NCBI GenBank assembly: GCA_001788835.1
Contig: MFXK01000015.1
Coordinates: 1 to 54,256 of the forward strand
DNA from: Candidatus Peregrinibacteria bacterium RIFOXYB2_FULL_33_20
Lineage (GTDB): Bacteria > Patescibacteriota > Gracilibacteria > UBA1369 > GWF2-33-10
Direction: 5' to 3'
DNA: 54,256 bases
Under the pieces are notes generated by a model. It ran no database searches. It had not been told where the DNA came from and worked only from the letters and a program-made list of their open reading frames with translations. Of this stretch, positions 1 through 8,066 are shown piece after piece (within the stretch, counting starts at the first letter, position 1; each line of letters starts with the position of its first letter). The translations under genes and the position numbers were made by a program.

Positions 1-120
1 AAATTTTGGGCCATGACTTAAAGAATTATGGTCTTTTTGTTATGATTTGATTAATATTAATTTGAATGGCGAATAGAAACCTGCACAAAATATCAGATGC
101 AAGGCTGCCATAAAATGCTC

Positions 121-214
121 TTTAATCCCACAAAAGATTCCGCCCACGTTTAATTCGACTGCCCTTCTTTCTAAGTATAAGGGAATTGAGTGCCTATAAT
201 GCCCATTATGGTAG
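121..214. repeat. Left copy of 94-bp direct repeat (att-like)
   Basis: Bases 148-193 (46 bp) are identical to 4743-4788. The similarity continues at lower identity to both sides: TTTAATCC at the left end, and a 15-bp spacer plus TGGTAG at the right end. In the right copy that TGGTAG is the tRNA-Glu 3' end. The repeat contains a short CCCTT...AAGGG stem. Two direct copies about 4.6 kb apart, one at a tRNA 3' end, fit attachment sites left by an integrating element, although I see no integrase between them. Confidence 0.7.
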
Positions 215-419
215 AGCACTCCGGTCTAGTACCCTTTTTATGTTTTTGAAAATTTCAAAATGAGACAAATGAGACACTATAAAAAAGGATGTCTCGGGTT
301 TTTGGAAATTGGGTGGATTTATTGGTTTAGAGCTGGCATTGCTACATTACGAATGGAAAGTTTGAAGTTCCACCAATTCTAAAAAGTAATTAAGTGGAAA
401 TGCTGATAAATAGTAGATG

Positions 420-438
420 GAGCGACATATTGTCGCTC
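420..438. other. Perfect inverted repeat, 8-bp stem
   Basis: GAGCGACA (420-427), loop TAT, TGTCGCTC (431-438). There is no T-run on the plus strand, so it is not a classical terminator. It could be an operator or the end of a decayed element just upstream of the metal cassette. Confidence 0.45.
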
Positions 439-795
439 AGAAATAGAGCAAGAAAACAAAAACATCAAAAAAGAGTTGACTTTGGCAAAAAAGCCCAAAG
501 CATTTTTAATGGAAGGGGTTAGTGGTATACATATTTTTATTTTTTAAATTTAAAATTATGTATACCGCAACAACCGCAATATCTAAAGAAATATATAATT
601 ATACTTCAAAGCTTAATCAATATTCTTACCATTATTTCTCATGTAACATTTACTTGATTCTCTCCTATACTAACCCTAACCAACCATGTTTATTTGATTT
701 TCGTCAAAAATGGTGGAATTTCAAATGGATCATATTGATTTTTATTAATTTTGGGTATATATTCATTATAGTTTTTATTTTTTAATTAAAATTTT

Positions 796-1062
796 ATGCC
801 AAATTTTGATAAAACTGGTCCAGATGGACAAGGTTCTATGACAGGACAAAAATTAGGTTCTTGTGTTGGCAATCAGCAGTCAGGTATGTTAGGCTCTATT
901 CGAAGAGGTATGGGGCGTGGGCAAGGAATGGGCAGGAAAGGAGGATGTTGCACAAAAGGTTTTTTTCGAAATTCAGTATCTCTTGAAGAACAAGAAAAAT
1001 TCCTAGAGAATAAACTTGCAAATATTCGTCAACTTAAAGAAGAATCTAAAATTGTAAAATAA
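796..1062 (+). CDS. DUF5320 family small protein
   Basis: 88 residues. The Gly/Met/Arg-rich N-terminal half, with repeats such as GRGQGMGRKGG, and a short charged helix at the C-terminus (residues 62-88) match the DUF5320 style of small proteins, which usually open with MPxxDxTGPxGxG. Function is unknown; in other genomes it tends to sit next to DUF134 and metal or redox genes, as here. Its TAA overlaps the ATG of the DUF134 gene by one base (TAATG), so the two are translationally coupled. A CC pair at residues 51-52 could bind metal. It is the first gene of an AT-rich, same-strand run ending with the truncated fur. Confidence 0.75.
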   Translation: MPNFDKTGPDGQGSMTGQKLGSCVGNQQSGMLGSIRRGMGRGQGMGRKGGCCTKGFFRNSVSLEEQEKFLENKLANIRQLKEESKIVK

Positions 1063-1337
1063 TGCCTCGACCAAGATTGTGTAGAAAAATTAGGTTAAAT
1101 CCAAATGTTACTTTTTATAAACCGCAAGGTATTCCATTACATTCTTTAGAAATTATTGAATTAACACATGAAGAATGGGAAACTTTGCGGTTAAAATATA
1201 CTGAAGAGCTTAATCAAATAGAATCCGCCAAAAAAATGGAAACATCACAAAGTACTTTACAAAGGATTTTATCTTCTGCACAAAAAAAAATAGGACAAGC
1301 AATTGTAAAAGGTTTTGCTATTAAAATTATTAAATAA
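1062..1337 (+). CDS. DUF134 / UPF0251 family DNA-binding protein
   Basis: 91 residues. It opens with MPRPRLCRKI, the hallmark start of DUF134 proteins, and carries a sigma-region-4-like helix-turn-helix around residues 45-75 (SAKKMETSQSTLQRILSSA), followed by an Ala/Gly-Ile tail where family members have the conserved ALV.G.AI segment. Family members are predicted transcription regulators, so this is the best candidate for a local regulator of the cassette, since the fur gene downstream is broken. It starts on the TAATG overlap with the preceding gene. The DNA-binding role is inferred from the family. Confidence 0.8.
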   Translation: MPRPRLCRKIRLNPNVTFYKPQGIPLHSLEIIELTHEEWETLRLKYTEELNQIESAKKMETSQSTLQRILSSAQKKIGQAIVKGFAIKIIK

Positions 1338-1378
1338 TTCTAAACATTAAATTGCTATCTTAATTTATAATATTAAAT

Positions 1379-2443
1379 ATGATAAAAAAAATATTTTTTT
1401 TCTTTATAGTTTCTGTATTAACAACGATTTTTACTAATATAATTTCTGCTAACAATGATAAAGCAATTTTATATTATGGGAAAGGCTGTCCACATTGTGC
1501 AAACATTGAACAATATTTAAAAGAAAATAATATTAATTTAGAAATTGAAAAAAAAGAAATTTATCAAAATGTTGAAAATGCACAGGAGTTTAATAAAATA
1601 TGTGAAAATAATGATATAGCATTATCTCAAAGAGGAGTACCATTTTTATATATAGGACAAAATGAATATTATGTTGGAGACACTTCAATTATTTCTTATT
1701 TAGAAAATTTAAAAACAAAAAATATTGAAAAAAATGATACACAAAAAGAACAATATAAATCTCAAAACAATAATATACTTACAATTCCAATACTTATTAG
1801 TGCTGCATTAGTTGATGCCATTAATCCATGTGCATTTGCGGTATTAATCATATTAATGAGTACAGTTTTATATGCTAAAGGGAAAAAAAGAGCTCTATTT
1901 TCTGGTATAGCTTTTTCCATTTCAATTTTTATATCTTACTTACTAATGGGATTAGGTCTTTATTCAATTATGGCTAATATAGAAACTTCAGAAATATTTA
2001 TAAAAATTATTGGTACTTTAGCCATTATTATTGGAATTTTAAATTTAAAAGATTATTTTTGGTATGGTAAGGTTTTTCTTATGGAAGTTCCTTTATCATG
2101 GAGACCAAAATTAAAAGCTTTAATACATTCAATTACTGGACCTATTGGAGCTTTTTTTATTGGATTCTTAGTGAGTCTTTTCTTATTGCCATGCACAAGC
2201 GGACCTTATATTGTAATTATTGGTATGTTGGGAGAAAAAACAACTTATTTTAAAGCTTTATTATTTTTAATTTTATATAATATTATTTTTGTATTACCAA
2301 TGATTGCTATTACTATAGGAGTTTATTTTGGTCTAAATACAGAAAAAGTTGAAGAAATCAGAACAAAAAATTTACAGATATTGCACTTAATTGCGGGTAT
2401 TATTATGTTTATTATGGGTATTATTTTAATTATTGAGTATTAA
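1379..2443 (+). CDS. Thioredoxin-like domain fused to CcdA/DsbD-type membrane electron carrier
   Basis: 354 residues. A signal or anchor helix (residues 4-24) leads to a glutaredoxin-like domain with C37-P-H-C40 and a cis-Pro in RGVPFLYIG. A linker of about 30 residues follows, then six or so membrane helices with the paired cysteines of the DsbD/CcdA family: C151 in the NPCAF motif and C272 in LPCTSGPY. Such proteins carry electrons across the membrane from cytosolic thioredoxin; here donor module and extracytoplasmic acceptor are fused in one chain. The next gene starts 5 bp after its stop. Likely role: keeping exported thiols or metal-binding cysteines reduced. Confidence 0.85.
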   Translation: MIKKIFFFFIVSVLTTIFTNIISANNDKAILYYGKGCPHCANIEQYLKENNINLEIEKKEIYQNVENAQEFNKICENNDIALSQRGVPFLYIGQNEYYVGDTSIISYLENLKTKNIEKNDTQKEQYKSQNNNILTIPILISAALVDAINPCAFAVLIILMSTVLYAKGKKRALFSGIAFSISIFISYLLMGLGLYSIMANIETSEIFIKIIGTLAIIIGILNLKDYFWYGKVFLMEVPLSWRPKLKALIHSITGPIGAFFIGFLVSLFLLPCTSGPYIVIIGMLGEKTTYFKALLFLILYNIIFVLPMIAITIGVYFGLNTEKVEEIRTKNLQILHLIAGIIMFIMGIILIIEY

Positions 2444-2447
2444 TATA

Positions 2448-3578
2448 ATGTATAGTCATTCAGATACTAAAAAACCAAATATTTTTATAATTATTCTAAT
2501 CTTATTTCTTTCAATTGGATTTATTTTTTTCAAAATAAATAATTATAATAATAAAAATATACAAAATAATTCTGAATTTTTAATATATGAAGGAAAAATT
2601 TTGGACATAATTAATGAAGAAAAAGCACAAAATGATAATGGTGAGATAATATATACACAAGATTTAAATGTAGAAATTAAATATAATGATCAGTTAATTG
2701 TAAAAAGGGTTTTCAATGATTTTATTCCGCTAGAAAAAAACGATAAAATATTTTTACAGGAATTTACATATAATGATGAACAAAATTTTACACTAATAAA
2801 TACATACAAAACAAATGGTATTATATATTTAACAATTATTTTTTCTTTATTATTGATACTTATTACTGGATATAAAGGTATATATTCTTTAATTGGTCTA
2901 ATTTTCAGTTTAGCAATCATCATAGGCTTTATTATTCCATCAATATACAACGGAATGAATCCTATTCTGATTTCTTTAATTGGAGCAATTGTAATTTTAA
3001 TGGGTGTTATATATATATCCGAAGGGTTAAGTAAAAAATCAATTTCTGCATTTTTAGGCATAATAATTACATTAATTTTTGTCAGTATTACAGCAAATTA
3101 TGTTATTCATCATTTAAATTTTTCAGGTATTAATAGCGAAGAAACAATGTATTTGAGTTTAGAATCAGATCAAAAAATAAATCTGATTGGCTTAATTATA
3201 GGCGGGATTATTATTGCCGCTATAGGTATACTTGATGATATTGCAATTACACAAGCCTCTATAGTACATAGTTTAGCATTAAAAAATCCATCAATAAAAA
3301 GTATGGATTTGTTTAAAGAAGCAATGATAATAGGCAAAGATCATATTTCTGCTGTTATTAATACTCTTGTTTTAGCATATACAGGGGCTGAGTTGTCATT
3401 ATTTTTACTTTTTTCAATAAGGTCATTTTCTGTGTCATATATATTGAGTATGGATGTCATGGCAGAAGAAATTGTAAGGACTTTAATTTCTACTGCTGGA
3501 TTGATTTTGGTAGCTCCTATTACAACATTAGTTATGATTTTATTTATCAAGGAAAATAATAATAAATATAATATTTAA
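2448..3578 (+). CDS. YibE/F-like polytopic membrane protein
   Basis: 376 residues from ATG 2448; a TTG at 2433 would add five residues and overlap the preceding gene, and I prefer the ATG just after that stop. One N-terminal membrane helix is followed by an extracytoplasmic beta-rich part (about residues 40-125) and then about seven helices. The family signature region GILDDIAITQAS lies near residue 270, and the tail is rich in helices. This matches the YibE/YibF family, membrane proteins of unknown transport function. Position between a thiol carrier and a ZIP metal transporter suggests an envelope metal/redox role, which is inference. Confidence 0.8.
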   Translation: MYSHSDTKKPNIFIIILILFLSIGFIFFKINNYNNKNIQNNSEFLIYEGKILDIINEEKAQNDNGEIIYTQDLNVEIKYNDQLIVKRVFNDFIPLEKNDKIFLQEFTYNDEQNFTLINTYKTNGIIYLTIIFSLLLILITGYKGIYSLIGLIFSLAIIIGFIIPSIYNGMNPILISLIGAIVILMGVIYISEGLSKKSISAFLGIIITLIFVSITANYVIHHLNFSGINSEETMYLSLESDQKINLIGLIIGGIIIAAIGILDDIAITQASIVHSLALKNPSIKSMDLFKEAMIIGKDHISAVINTLVLAYTGAELSLFLLFSIRSFSVSYILSMDVMAEEIVRTLISTAGLILVAPITTLVMILFIKENNNKYNI

Positions 3579-3586
3579 CATGTTTT

Positions 3587-4405
3587 ATGACTGATGAATT
3601 TCAAAGTATTTTAATAGCATTTGGATTGACTCTTTTTGCTGGATTATCAACAGGTATAGGTAGCCTTTTAGCACTGTTTACAAAACGTACAGATACAAAA
3701 TTTCTTTCCGTAGCTCTTGGGTTTTCTGCTGGAGTTATGATATATGTATCATTTGTAGAAATTCTACCAGAATCACGAATGTATTTTTCTGAAAACATTA
3801 CACAAACTGTTGGAGATTGGGCAAGTATATTAGCATTTTTTTCGGGAATATTTATTGTTGCTGTAATAGATAAATTATTACCATCATTTGAAAATCCACA
3901 TGAAATACATAAAGTAGAAGAATTAGGTGATAAAGAACTAGCTAAAAAATGCAGAAAACTTTTTAAAATGGGAATTTTAACAGCACTTGTAATAGCTATA
4001 CATAATTTTCCTGAAGGAATGGTTACTTTTTTTAGTTCATTAAAAGAAATAAAATTGGGAATTATTATTGCATTAGCAATAGCTATTCATAATATTCCTG
4101 AAGGGATAGCTGTCTCCATCCCAATTTTTTATGCTACCGGTAATCGTAAAAAAGCATTTATTTATTCTTTCTCATCTGGAATTGCTGAACCAATAGGAGC
4201 TATTCTTGGTTATTTTATACTTTCATCAATTTTTAATGGAATTGCTTTTGGGATAATTTTTGGAGCAATTGCTGGAATAATGGTTTTTATATCTCTTGAT
4301 CAACTTTTACCAACAGCAAAAAAATACGGTGAACATCATCTTGCAATGTATGGATTGGTTGGAGGGATGGCATTCATGGCTCTAAGTTTGTTGCTTTTAA
4401 AATAA
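3587..4405 (+). CDS. ZIP family metal (zinc/iron) transporter, ZupT-like
   Basis: 272 residues, eight predicted membrane helices. The two signature metal-site motifs are intact: HNFPEG (residues 139-144, helix IV) and HNIPEG (168-173, helix V). The N-terminal motif SAGVMIYVSFVEILPES resembles ZupT. A His/Glu-containing cytoplasmic loop (HEIHKVEE, about 105-112) lies between helices III and IV. ZIP proteins import divalent metals such as Zn2+, Fe2+ or Mn2+. The gene begins 8 bp after yibE/F, so it belongs to the same operon. A truncated Fur-family gene follows directly, supporting a metal-uptake role. Confidence 0.9.
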   Translation: MTDEFQSILIAFGLTLFAGLSTGIGSLLALFTKRTDTKFLSVALGFSAGVMIYVSFVEILPESRMYFSENITQTVGDWASILAFFSGIFIVAVIDKLLPSFENPHEIHKVEELGDKELAKKCRKLFKMGILTALVIAIHNFPEGMVTFFSSLKEIKLGIIIALAIAIHNIPEGIAVSIPIFYATGNRKKAFIYSFSSGIAEPIGAILGYFILSSIFNGIAFGIIFGAIAGIMVFISLDQLLPTAKKYGEHHLAMYGLVGGMAFMALSLLLLK

Positions 4406-4414
4406 ACCGATTAA

Positions 4415-4570
4415 AAGCTTAATTTTAAACTTACAAGTCCACGGGTGCTTGTTGTAGAGATGTTGGGAGACTCTAATGTTTCACAAAATGCCTACGAAAT
4501 AGCAGAAAAAATAAAAACGATAGATGTGGTTTCTGTTTATAGAATTTTAGATTTATTTAGGAAACTATAA
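4415..4570 (+). pseudogene. Truncated Fur-family metal regulator (N-terminal half only)
   Basis: A 51-codon frame bounded by a stop at 4412 and TAA at 4568 encodes KLTSPRVLVVEMLG...YEIAEKIK...VSVYRILDLFRKL. This is recognisably the winged-helix DNA-binding part of Fur/Zur proteins (PRxxVLEML, then TVYRxLDLF). There is no ATG near the proper N-terminus (GTG 4445 or ATG 4460 are possible), and all the metal-binding dimerisation domain is missing. The frame ends right where an IS-like sequence begins (4571). It was probably the regulator of the ZIP gene 10 bp upstream. Confidence 0.7.
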
Positions 4571-4642
4571 TGGTCCTGTAAAATTAGATACAAAAAAAAA
4601 GTGAAAAACAGGAGATTGAATAAGAAGCTTATAAAAATTTAA
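4571..4642 (+). mobile_element. Possible remnant of an insertion-sequence end
   Basis: The sequence begins TGGTCCTGTAAAATTAGATAC, much like terminal inverted repeats of IS3-type elements. It is followed by a GTG-initiated 13-codon frame (4601-4642) beginning KNRRLNKKLIKI, which resembles the basic start of an OrfA transposase before a stop. Its left edge coincides with the truncation point of the Fur-like gene. No other end or transposase body remains. I propose an insertion followed by deletion; similarity is by eye only. Confidence 0.35.
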
Positions 4643-4716
4643 ATCTTACTGCCAATACTGCCCACTCTTTATAAGTCTAGTGGAATAGAACTTTTGACTT
4701 ACATTTTTAGTAGGAA

Positions 4717-4809
4717 TTTAATCCTATAAAGGATTTTTGCATGTTTAATTCGACTGCCCTTCTTTCTAAGTATAAGGGAATTGAGTGCTAATAGTGCCCG
4801 TGTTGGTAG
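4717..4809. repeat. Right copy of the direct repeat, joined to tRNA-Glu
   Basis: Bases 4743-4788 are identical to 148-193. The copy extends left to TTTAATCC (4717) and right to TGGTAG (4804-4809). The latter is the encoded CCA, discriminator and last acceptor-stem bases of the minus-strand tRNA-Glu. See the left copy at 121-214. Confidence 0.7.
4720..4738 (+). terminator. Hairpin with T-run inside the right repeat
   Basis: AATCC (4720-4724), loop TATAAA, GGATT (4731-4735) running into TTTTT. A weak 5-bp intrinsic terminator for plus-strand transcription from the metal cassette. The left repeat copy has a decayed version (AATCC...AGATT). Confidence 0.4.
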
Positions 4810-4878
4810 TCTGTAGGGGAATCGAACCCCTATTACCACCGTGAAAGGGTGGTGTCCTAACCATTAGACGAACAGACC
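4804..4878 (-). tRNA. tRNA-Glu (anticodon TTC), CCA encoded
   Basis: On the minus strand the gene folds as a full cloverleaf. The acceptor stem GGTCTGT pairs with ACAGACT, with a terminal G-T pair. The D-arm contains TAATGGTTAGGA, the anticodon stem CCACC/GGTGG encloses loop CTTTCAC (anticodon TTC), and the T-arm AGGGG/CCCCT encloses TTCGATT. The CCA end is encoded (4804-4806). A good promoter lies upstream (4907-4934). The sequence just 3' of the gene is the right copy of the 94-bp repeat, a typical site for integrating elements. Confidence 0.95.
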
Positions 4879-4906
4879 AGGGACAAGTAAAAACTTTACG
4901 AACTTA

Positions 4907-4934
4907 AGTATATGGTTTTAAAAAATACTGTCAA
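4907..4934 (-). promoter_or_regulatory. Sigma-70 type promoter of tRNA-Glu
   Basis: Read on the minus strand: TTGACA (4929-4934), 16-bp spacer, TATACT (4907-4912). This is close to consensus and places the transcription start near 4900, about 20 bases before the mature tRNA 5' end. Confidence 0.7.
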
Positions 4935-4984
4935 TTATTTTTGAAACTGTGTAAACTGGCTTTGTTTTTTTATTTATTTTATTT

Positions 4985-6412
4985 ATGTCAAAGGATAATT
5001 ATTTTAAAAAATATCAATATTCAGATCAAACAGTTTGTATTATCGGTCCGGAATATAATGGCGAGTGCCTAATCGCTTCAGATAAGATCAGATGGCATGA
5101 AGGTGAACTTTATCGAGCGCCCAGTCATAATTATGATTACAAAACCGCGACTTTTGAATTTCCGACTTTGGAATTAGGCGGTTATGCTTTTCAAAGTATT
5201 GTGGATTTTGATGGAAAGAAAGTGAAAGATAATGCTAACGGCTATCCTTTTGGCGCTAAATATCTCTATGCCAGGATGGGGACACCTCAGCATGAGAAAT
5301 TATCGGCTATTATTTCTTATTTGGAAAGAGTGCCAGGAGGGGTTTTGGCGCCTTCTGGAGTAGCGGCCTCTCATTTGGCGGTGTTATTTGATTTGCCAAA
5401 AGGAGCTACTGTTCTGCATTCCGTTCCTATTTATGACTGTACTAGGGCCGCGCAGGAACACATTTTTTCTAATTATGGTATCCAGTCAATTGCTTCTGAT
5501 TTTGGGAATTTGGATAAGTTGGAGAAAGATATTAAAAAATATAAACCTTATAAATTATATTTAGAGTCGCCTGCCAATCCCACCATGATCATGGTGGATT
5601 TACCGGCGGTTTATAAACTAGCGCTTAAATATAAAATTAAAGAAATTATTGTGGATAATACTTTTGCCAGCCCGATTTTGCAGAAGCCAATTGAAATTAT
5701 GAAAGGCGATCCTCATAAATTGATACGCATTGTTCATAGTGGCACTAAGTTTTTTACTGGCGGCATGGATGGAGTATGCTGGGGATATGTATCTTTGAAA
5801 GACTGGTCGGAATTTAAGCAAATGTTGTTATTCCAAAAAGATATGGGTTATAACATGTCATCGATTGATGCTGACGCAGTGTTGCATCATGGTATTCCGA
5901 CTTTGTATAGCCGGGTTAAAGATCAGTCTGCGAGTGCTTGGGTCTTGGCAAAATTTTTGCAAAAACATCCTTTGGTGAAATTTGTAAATTATCCAGGCTT
6001 GGAGCCATTTAAGCAGATGGCTGATAAATATTATACCGGCGAAGGTTATGGTTCGATTTTGTATTTTGAATTTGATGAGAAAAAATTTGGGAAAAGTCAA
6101 AAAGAAGCGCTAGAAATTTCAGAAGCTTTTGGCGACATTCTTGGTCTGCAATCATTTATTTGTTTGGCGGTAAGCCTTGGGAAAACTCATACTTTGGTGC
6201 AAAATTCCTGGTTTATGGTGCATCGGTTTTTAAACGAAGCTGAGAAAATTAAGGCTGGTATTTCCCCTTATGGCTGGAGGGTTTCGGTTGGTTCGGAAAA
6301 AGCGGAAGATATAATTCATGATTTAGAGATGGTTATGAATTTAATGATGGATAAGAAATACCGGGAAAAAATTAAGATTTTGAAGAAACACTGCCGAGTA
6401 AAAAACCATTAA
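4985..6412 (+). CDS. Transsulfuration-type PLP enzyme (Cys/Met metabolism family)
   Basis: 475 residues, somewhat longer than the usual 380-420. It belongs to the fold-type I family of cystathionine gamma-synthase, cystathionine lyases and methionine gamma-lyase. Visible are the cofactor-side motif YARMGTPQHEKL, the phosphate-binding SGVAASHLAV, the aspartate that contacts the pyridine ring in VDNTFASP, and the Schiff-base lysine K255 in HSGTKFFTGG. The extra length is an N-terminal extension of about 60 residues. The exact substrate cannot be read from sequence. It is not in a visible pathway cluster. Its end overlaps the convergent unknown gene by 4 bp. Confidence 0.85.
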   Translation: MSKDNYFKKYQYSDQTVCIIGPEYNGECLIASDKIRWHEGELYRAPSHNYDYKTATFEFPTLELGGYAFQSIVDFDGKKVKDNANGYPFGAKYLYARMGTPQHEKLSAIISYLERVPGGVLAPSGVAASHLAVLFDLPKGATVLHSVPIYDCTRAAQEHIFSNYGIQSIASDFGNLDKLEKDIKKYKPYKLYLESPANPTMIMVDLPAVYKLALKYKIKEIIVDNTFASPILQKPIEIMKGDPHKLIRIVHSGTKFFTGGMDGVCWGYVSLKDWSEFKQMLLFQKDMGYNMSSIDADAVLHHGIPTLYSRVKDQSASAWVLAKFLQKHPLVKFVNYPGLEPFKQMADKYYTGEGYGSILYFEFDEKKFGKSQKEALEISEAFGDILGLQSFICLAVSLGKTHTLVQNSWFMVHRFLNEAEKIKAGISPYGWRVSVGSEKAEDIIHDLEMVMNLMMDKKYREKIKILKKHCRVKNH

Positions 6413-6927
6413 TCAGACAATGATACTGCGGTTATTAGTTTTCTAACTGTGGCGGACATTAAATTAATCTTTCTTGTTTTAACTTTATTGAAAATTGCTG
6501 GATCAACGAATAAAAATTTTCGTGTTTCGCAATTAATGATTAGTATTTTTTGTTGATATCTTTTTAAACTTGCCTCTAAAAACTGCCAAATATTGTTTCT
6601 GGAAAGCCCAAATAATATCGTAACTAATTTCAATGATTCTTCTGCTTCCGTTATGTCATAAAAACTGAGCATGTCGGTTATGTTCATTATTAACTGATCA
6701 TGATGAGAGGGATAATCTAATCTTTCCACATAAATATATTCCTGGGGATTAGCAATAAAAAATTTGGAGGAAACTTCTATTGTTCCTGTTATAAAATCTT
6801 GTTGATCAGTAGTTTGACTATCTCCATAATTTTCTAAGTTAAGAGACGATAAAATTTTTATTAATTTTGTGATAGTAGGTTTTTCTGCTGAAATTCCCAC
6901 TAGTCTTAAATGTCCTTCTCCCTCCAT
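6409..6927 (-). CDS. Unknown protein, 172 aa
   Basis: I do not recognise it. The start ATG (6925-6927) gives MEGEGHLRLVG. The chain is mixed alpha/beta with no signal or membrane segment. The C-terminal half has a strand-rich piece (residues about 123-140, KILIINCETRKFLFVDPAIF) and ends in a basic helix. Beta-strand-like patterns near residues 44-70 resemble a small ligand-binding or nuclease-like fold, but no catalytic motif stands out. It converges on the PLP-enzyme gene, overlapping its end by 4 bp. Codon use is like its neighbours, so I take it to be a real gene. Confidence 0.6.
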   Translation of the reverse strand: MEGEGHLRLVGISAEKPTITKLIKILSSLNLENYGDSQTTDQQDFITGTIEVSSKFFIANPQEYIYVERLDYPSHHDQLIMNITDMLSFYDITEAEESLKLVTILFGLSRNNIWQFLEASLKRYQQKILIINCETRKFLFVDPAIFNKVKTRKINLMSATVRKLITAVSLSD

Positions 6928-7046
6928 AATTTAGGTGTTTTACGAAGGTTATAAGATAACGGTTCCTTGCTGTATGTCAATATCAGTTTGATTAAATTTA
7001 TAGTATAAAGATAATGTTTCTTCTTGATTTTTTTTGTTAATTAAGC

Positions 7047-7754
7047 ATGCTAGAAAGTTTACAAATGGATTTTCGAGCTTTGACTAATTCGAAAAGAGCT
7101 AGGCTTTTGGCTCGTTTTTTTAAGACCGGGAAAGGGCAATACGGTGAAGGGGATAAATTTTTGGGAATCATGGTTCCTGAGCAAAGAAATTTAGCAAGAA
7201 AATATCAGGATTTGTCATTGGTAGATTTGCAGAGACTTCTCAATAGCGGTTTTCACGAACAGAGATTAACCGCTTTGTTTATTTTGATTTTTCAGTATCA
7301 AAAAGCGAAAAAAAATGCAATTTTAAGGCAAGAAATTGTTAATTTTTATTTAAAAAACACTAAGAATATTAATAACTGGGATTTAGTAGATTTATCCGCG
7401 CCGAAGATTTTGGGTGATTTTTTATTAAATAATGATCGCAAAATTTTGTACGCATTTGCTAAATCCAGGGATCTTTGGGAAAGGAGAATTGCAGTGTTGG
7501 CCACTTTTGCTTTTATTAAGGAAAATCAATTTGCCGATGCTTTGAAAATTTCCGAATTACTTTTGGAGGATAAACATGACCTGATTCATAAAGCGGTTGG
7601 CTGGATGCTACGCGAAATCGGCAAAAAAGATTTACAGGTGGAAGAGATTTTTTTAAAAAAACATTGCCAAAGCATGCCTAGAACGATGCTGAGGTATGCC
7701 ATTGAGAAATTTGAACCGGTAAAAAAAAGTTTTTATATGGGAAAGCGAGCTTAA
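7047..7754 (+). CDS. AlkD-like DNA alkylation repair protein
   Basis: 235 residues, the usual length of the AlkC/AlkD family of HEAT-repeat DNA glycosylases. Visible are the family motifs YGEGDKFLGIMVPEQR (residues 32-47), NINNWDLVDLSAPKILG with the conserved Trp-Asp and Asp (about 109-125), RDLWERRIAVLATFAFI with the Arg (about 143-160), and HKAVGWMLREIGK. These enzymes remove N3- and N7-alkylated bases by a non-flipping mechanism. The ATG at 7047 has no Shine-Dalgarno; a second ATG seven codons in is possible. Monocistronic by spacing. Confidence 0.9.
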   Translation: MLESLQMDFRALTNSKRARLLARFFKTGKGQYGEGDKFLGIMVPEQRNLARKYQDLSLVDLQRLLNSGFHEQRLTALFILIFQYQKAKKNAILRQEIVNFYLKNTKNINNWDLVDLSAPKILGDFLLNNDRKILYAFAKSRDLWERRIAVLATFAFIKENQFADALKISELLLEDKHDLIHKAVGWMLREIGKKDLQVEEIFLKKHCQSMPRTMLRYAIEKFEPVKKSFYMGKRA

Positions 7755-8066
7755 ATTAGCAAGAAAATTCATTTTTTTATAAATTTCTGATATTTATTTC
7801 GCAGTTTTTGCGGTTTTTAAAATTGAAAAAGATAATCCTAACTGGAAAGATTTGTATTATTTGTTTTAACTAATCCTCCATATAAAATATAAAAAACACT
7901 ATCGATGTTAGTCCTCTACTGGATTCCAGACTAAATCTGGAATGACATCTGACGATAAATTAATTTTTTTTCAAACCATTTTCCGTTTGATCCTAAAATT
8001 ACCTTGAAAAAATCAATGAAAGTTTAAAAGTCTTAACAATCAGCAATTTAATAATTTATCATTTTC
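7755..8066. other. Intergenic stretch with a dispersed palindrome
   Basis: This holds one copy of the GTCATTCC-type palindrome (7923-7943) and a short plus-strand run of coding-like codons (7783-7869, ending KDNPNWKDLYYLF then stop). That run could be the tail of a lost gene, but it is too short to prove. Otherwise nothing. Confidence 0.4.
7923..7943. repeat. Dispersed palindrome, copy A
   Basis: ATTCCAGA, loop CTAAA, TCTGGAAT, followed by GAC. This is a perfect 8-bp stem. The same ATTCC...GGAAT element recurs at 11349-11374, 13429-13454 and 54237-54256, always between genes. Confidence 0.55.

Larger units (their letters stand above)
1..795. other. Non-coding stretch before the metal/redox cassette
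   Basis: No convincing gene. It holds the left copy of a 94-bp direct repeat (121-214), a perfect 8-bp inverted repeat at 420-438, and an AT-rich run before the first real gene. The 87-codon open frame at 522-785 is strongly biased to Phe/Ile/Tyr/Asn, resembles nothing I know, and is probably chance in AT-rich DNA. Bases 209-230 include TGGTAGAGCACT, which resembles half of a tRNA D-arm on the plus strand, but no complete cloverleaf can be drawn. Confidence 0.5.

Noticed and set aside
200-290. tRNA-like TGGTAGAGCACTCCGGTCTAG
   Set aside because: Only a D-arm-like half and a possible anticodon arm can be drawn; acceptor and T arms are missing.
522-785. Open frame of 87 codons before the DUF5320 gene
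   Set aside because: Composition is almost pure Phe/Ile/Tyr/Asn as expected from AT-rich noncoding DNA, with no homology I recognise.
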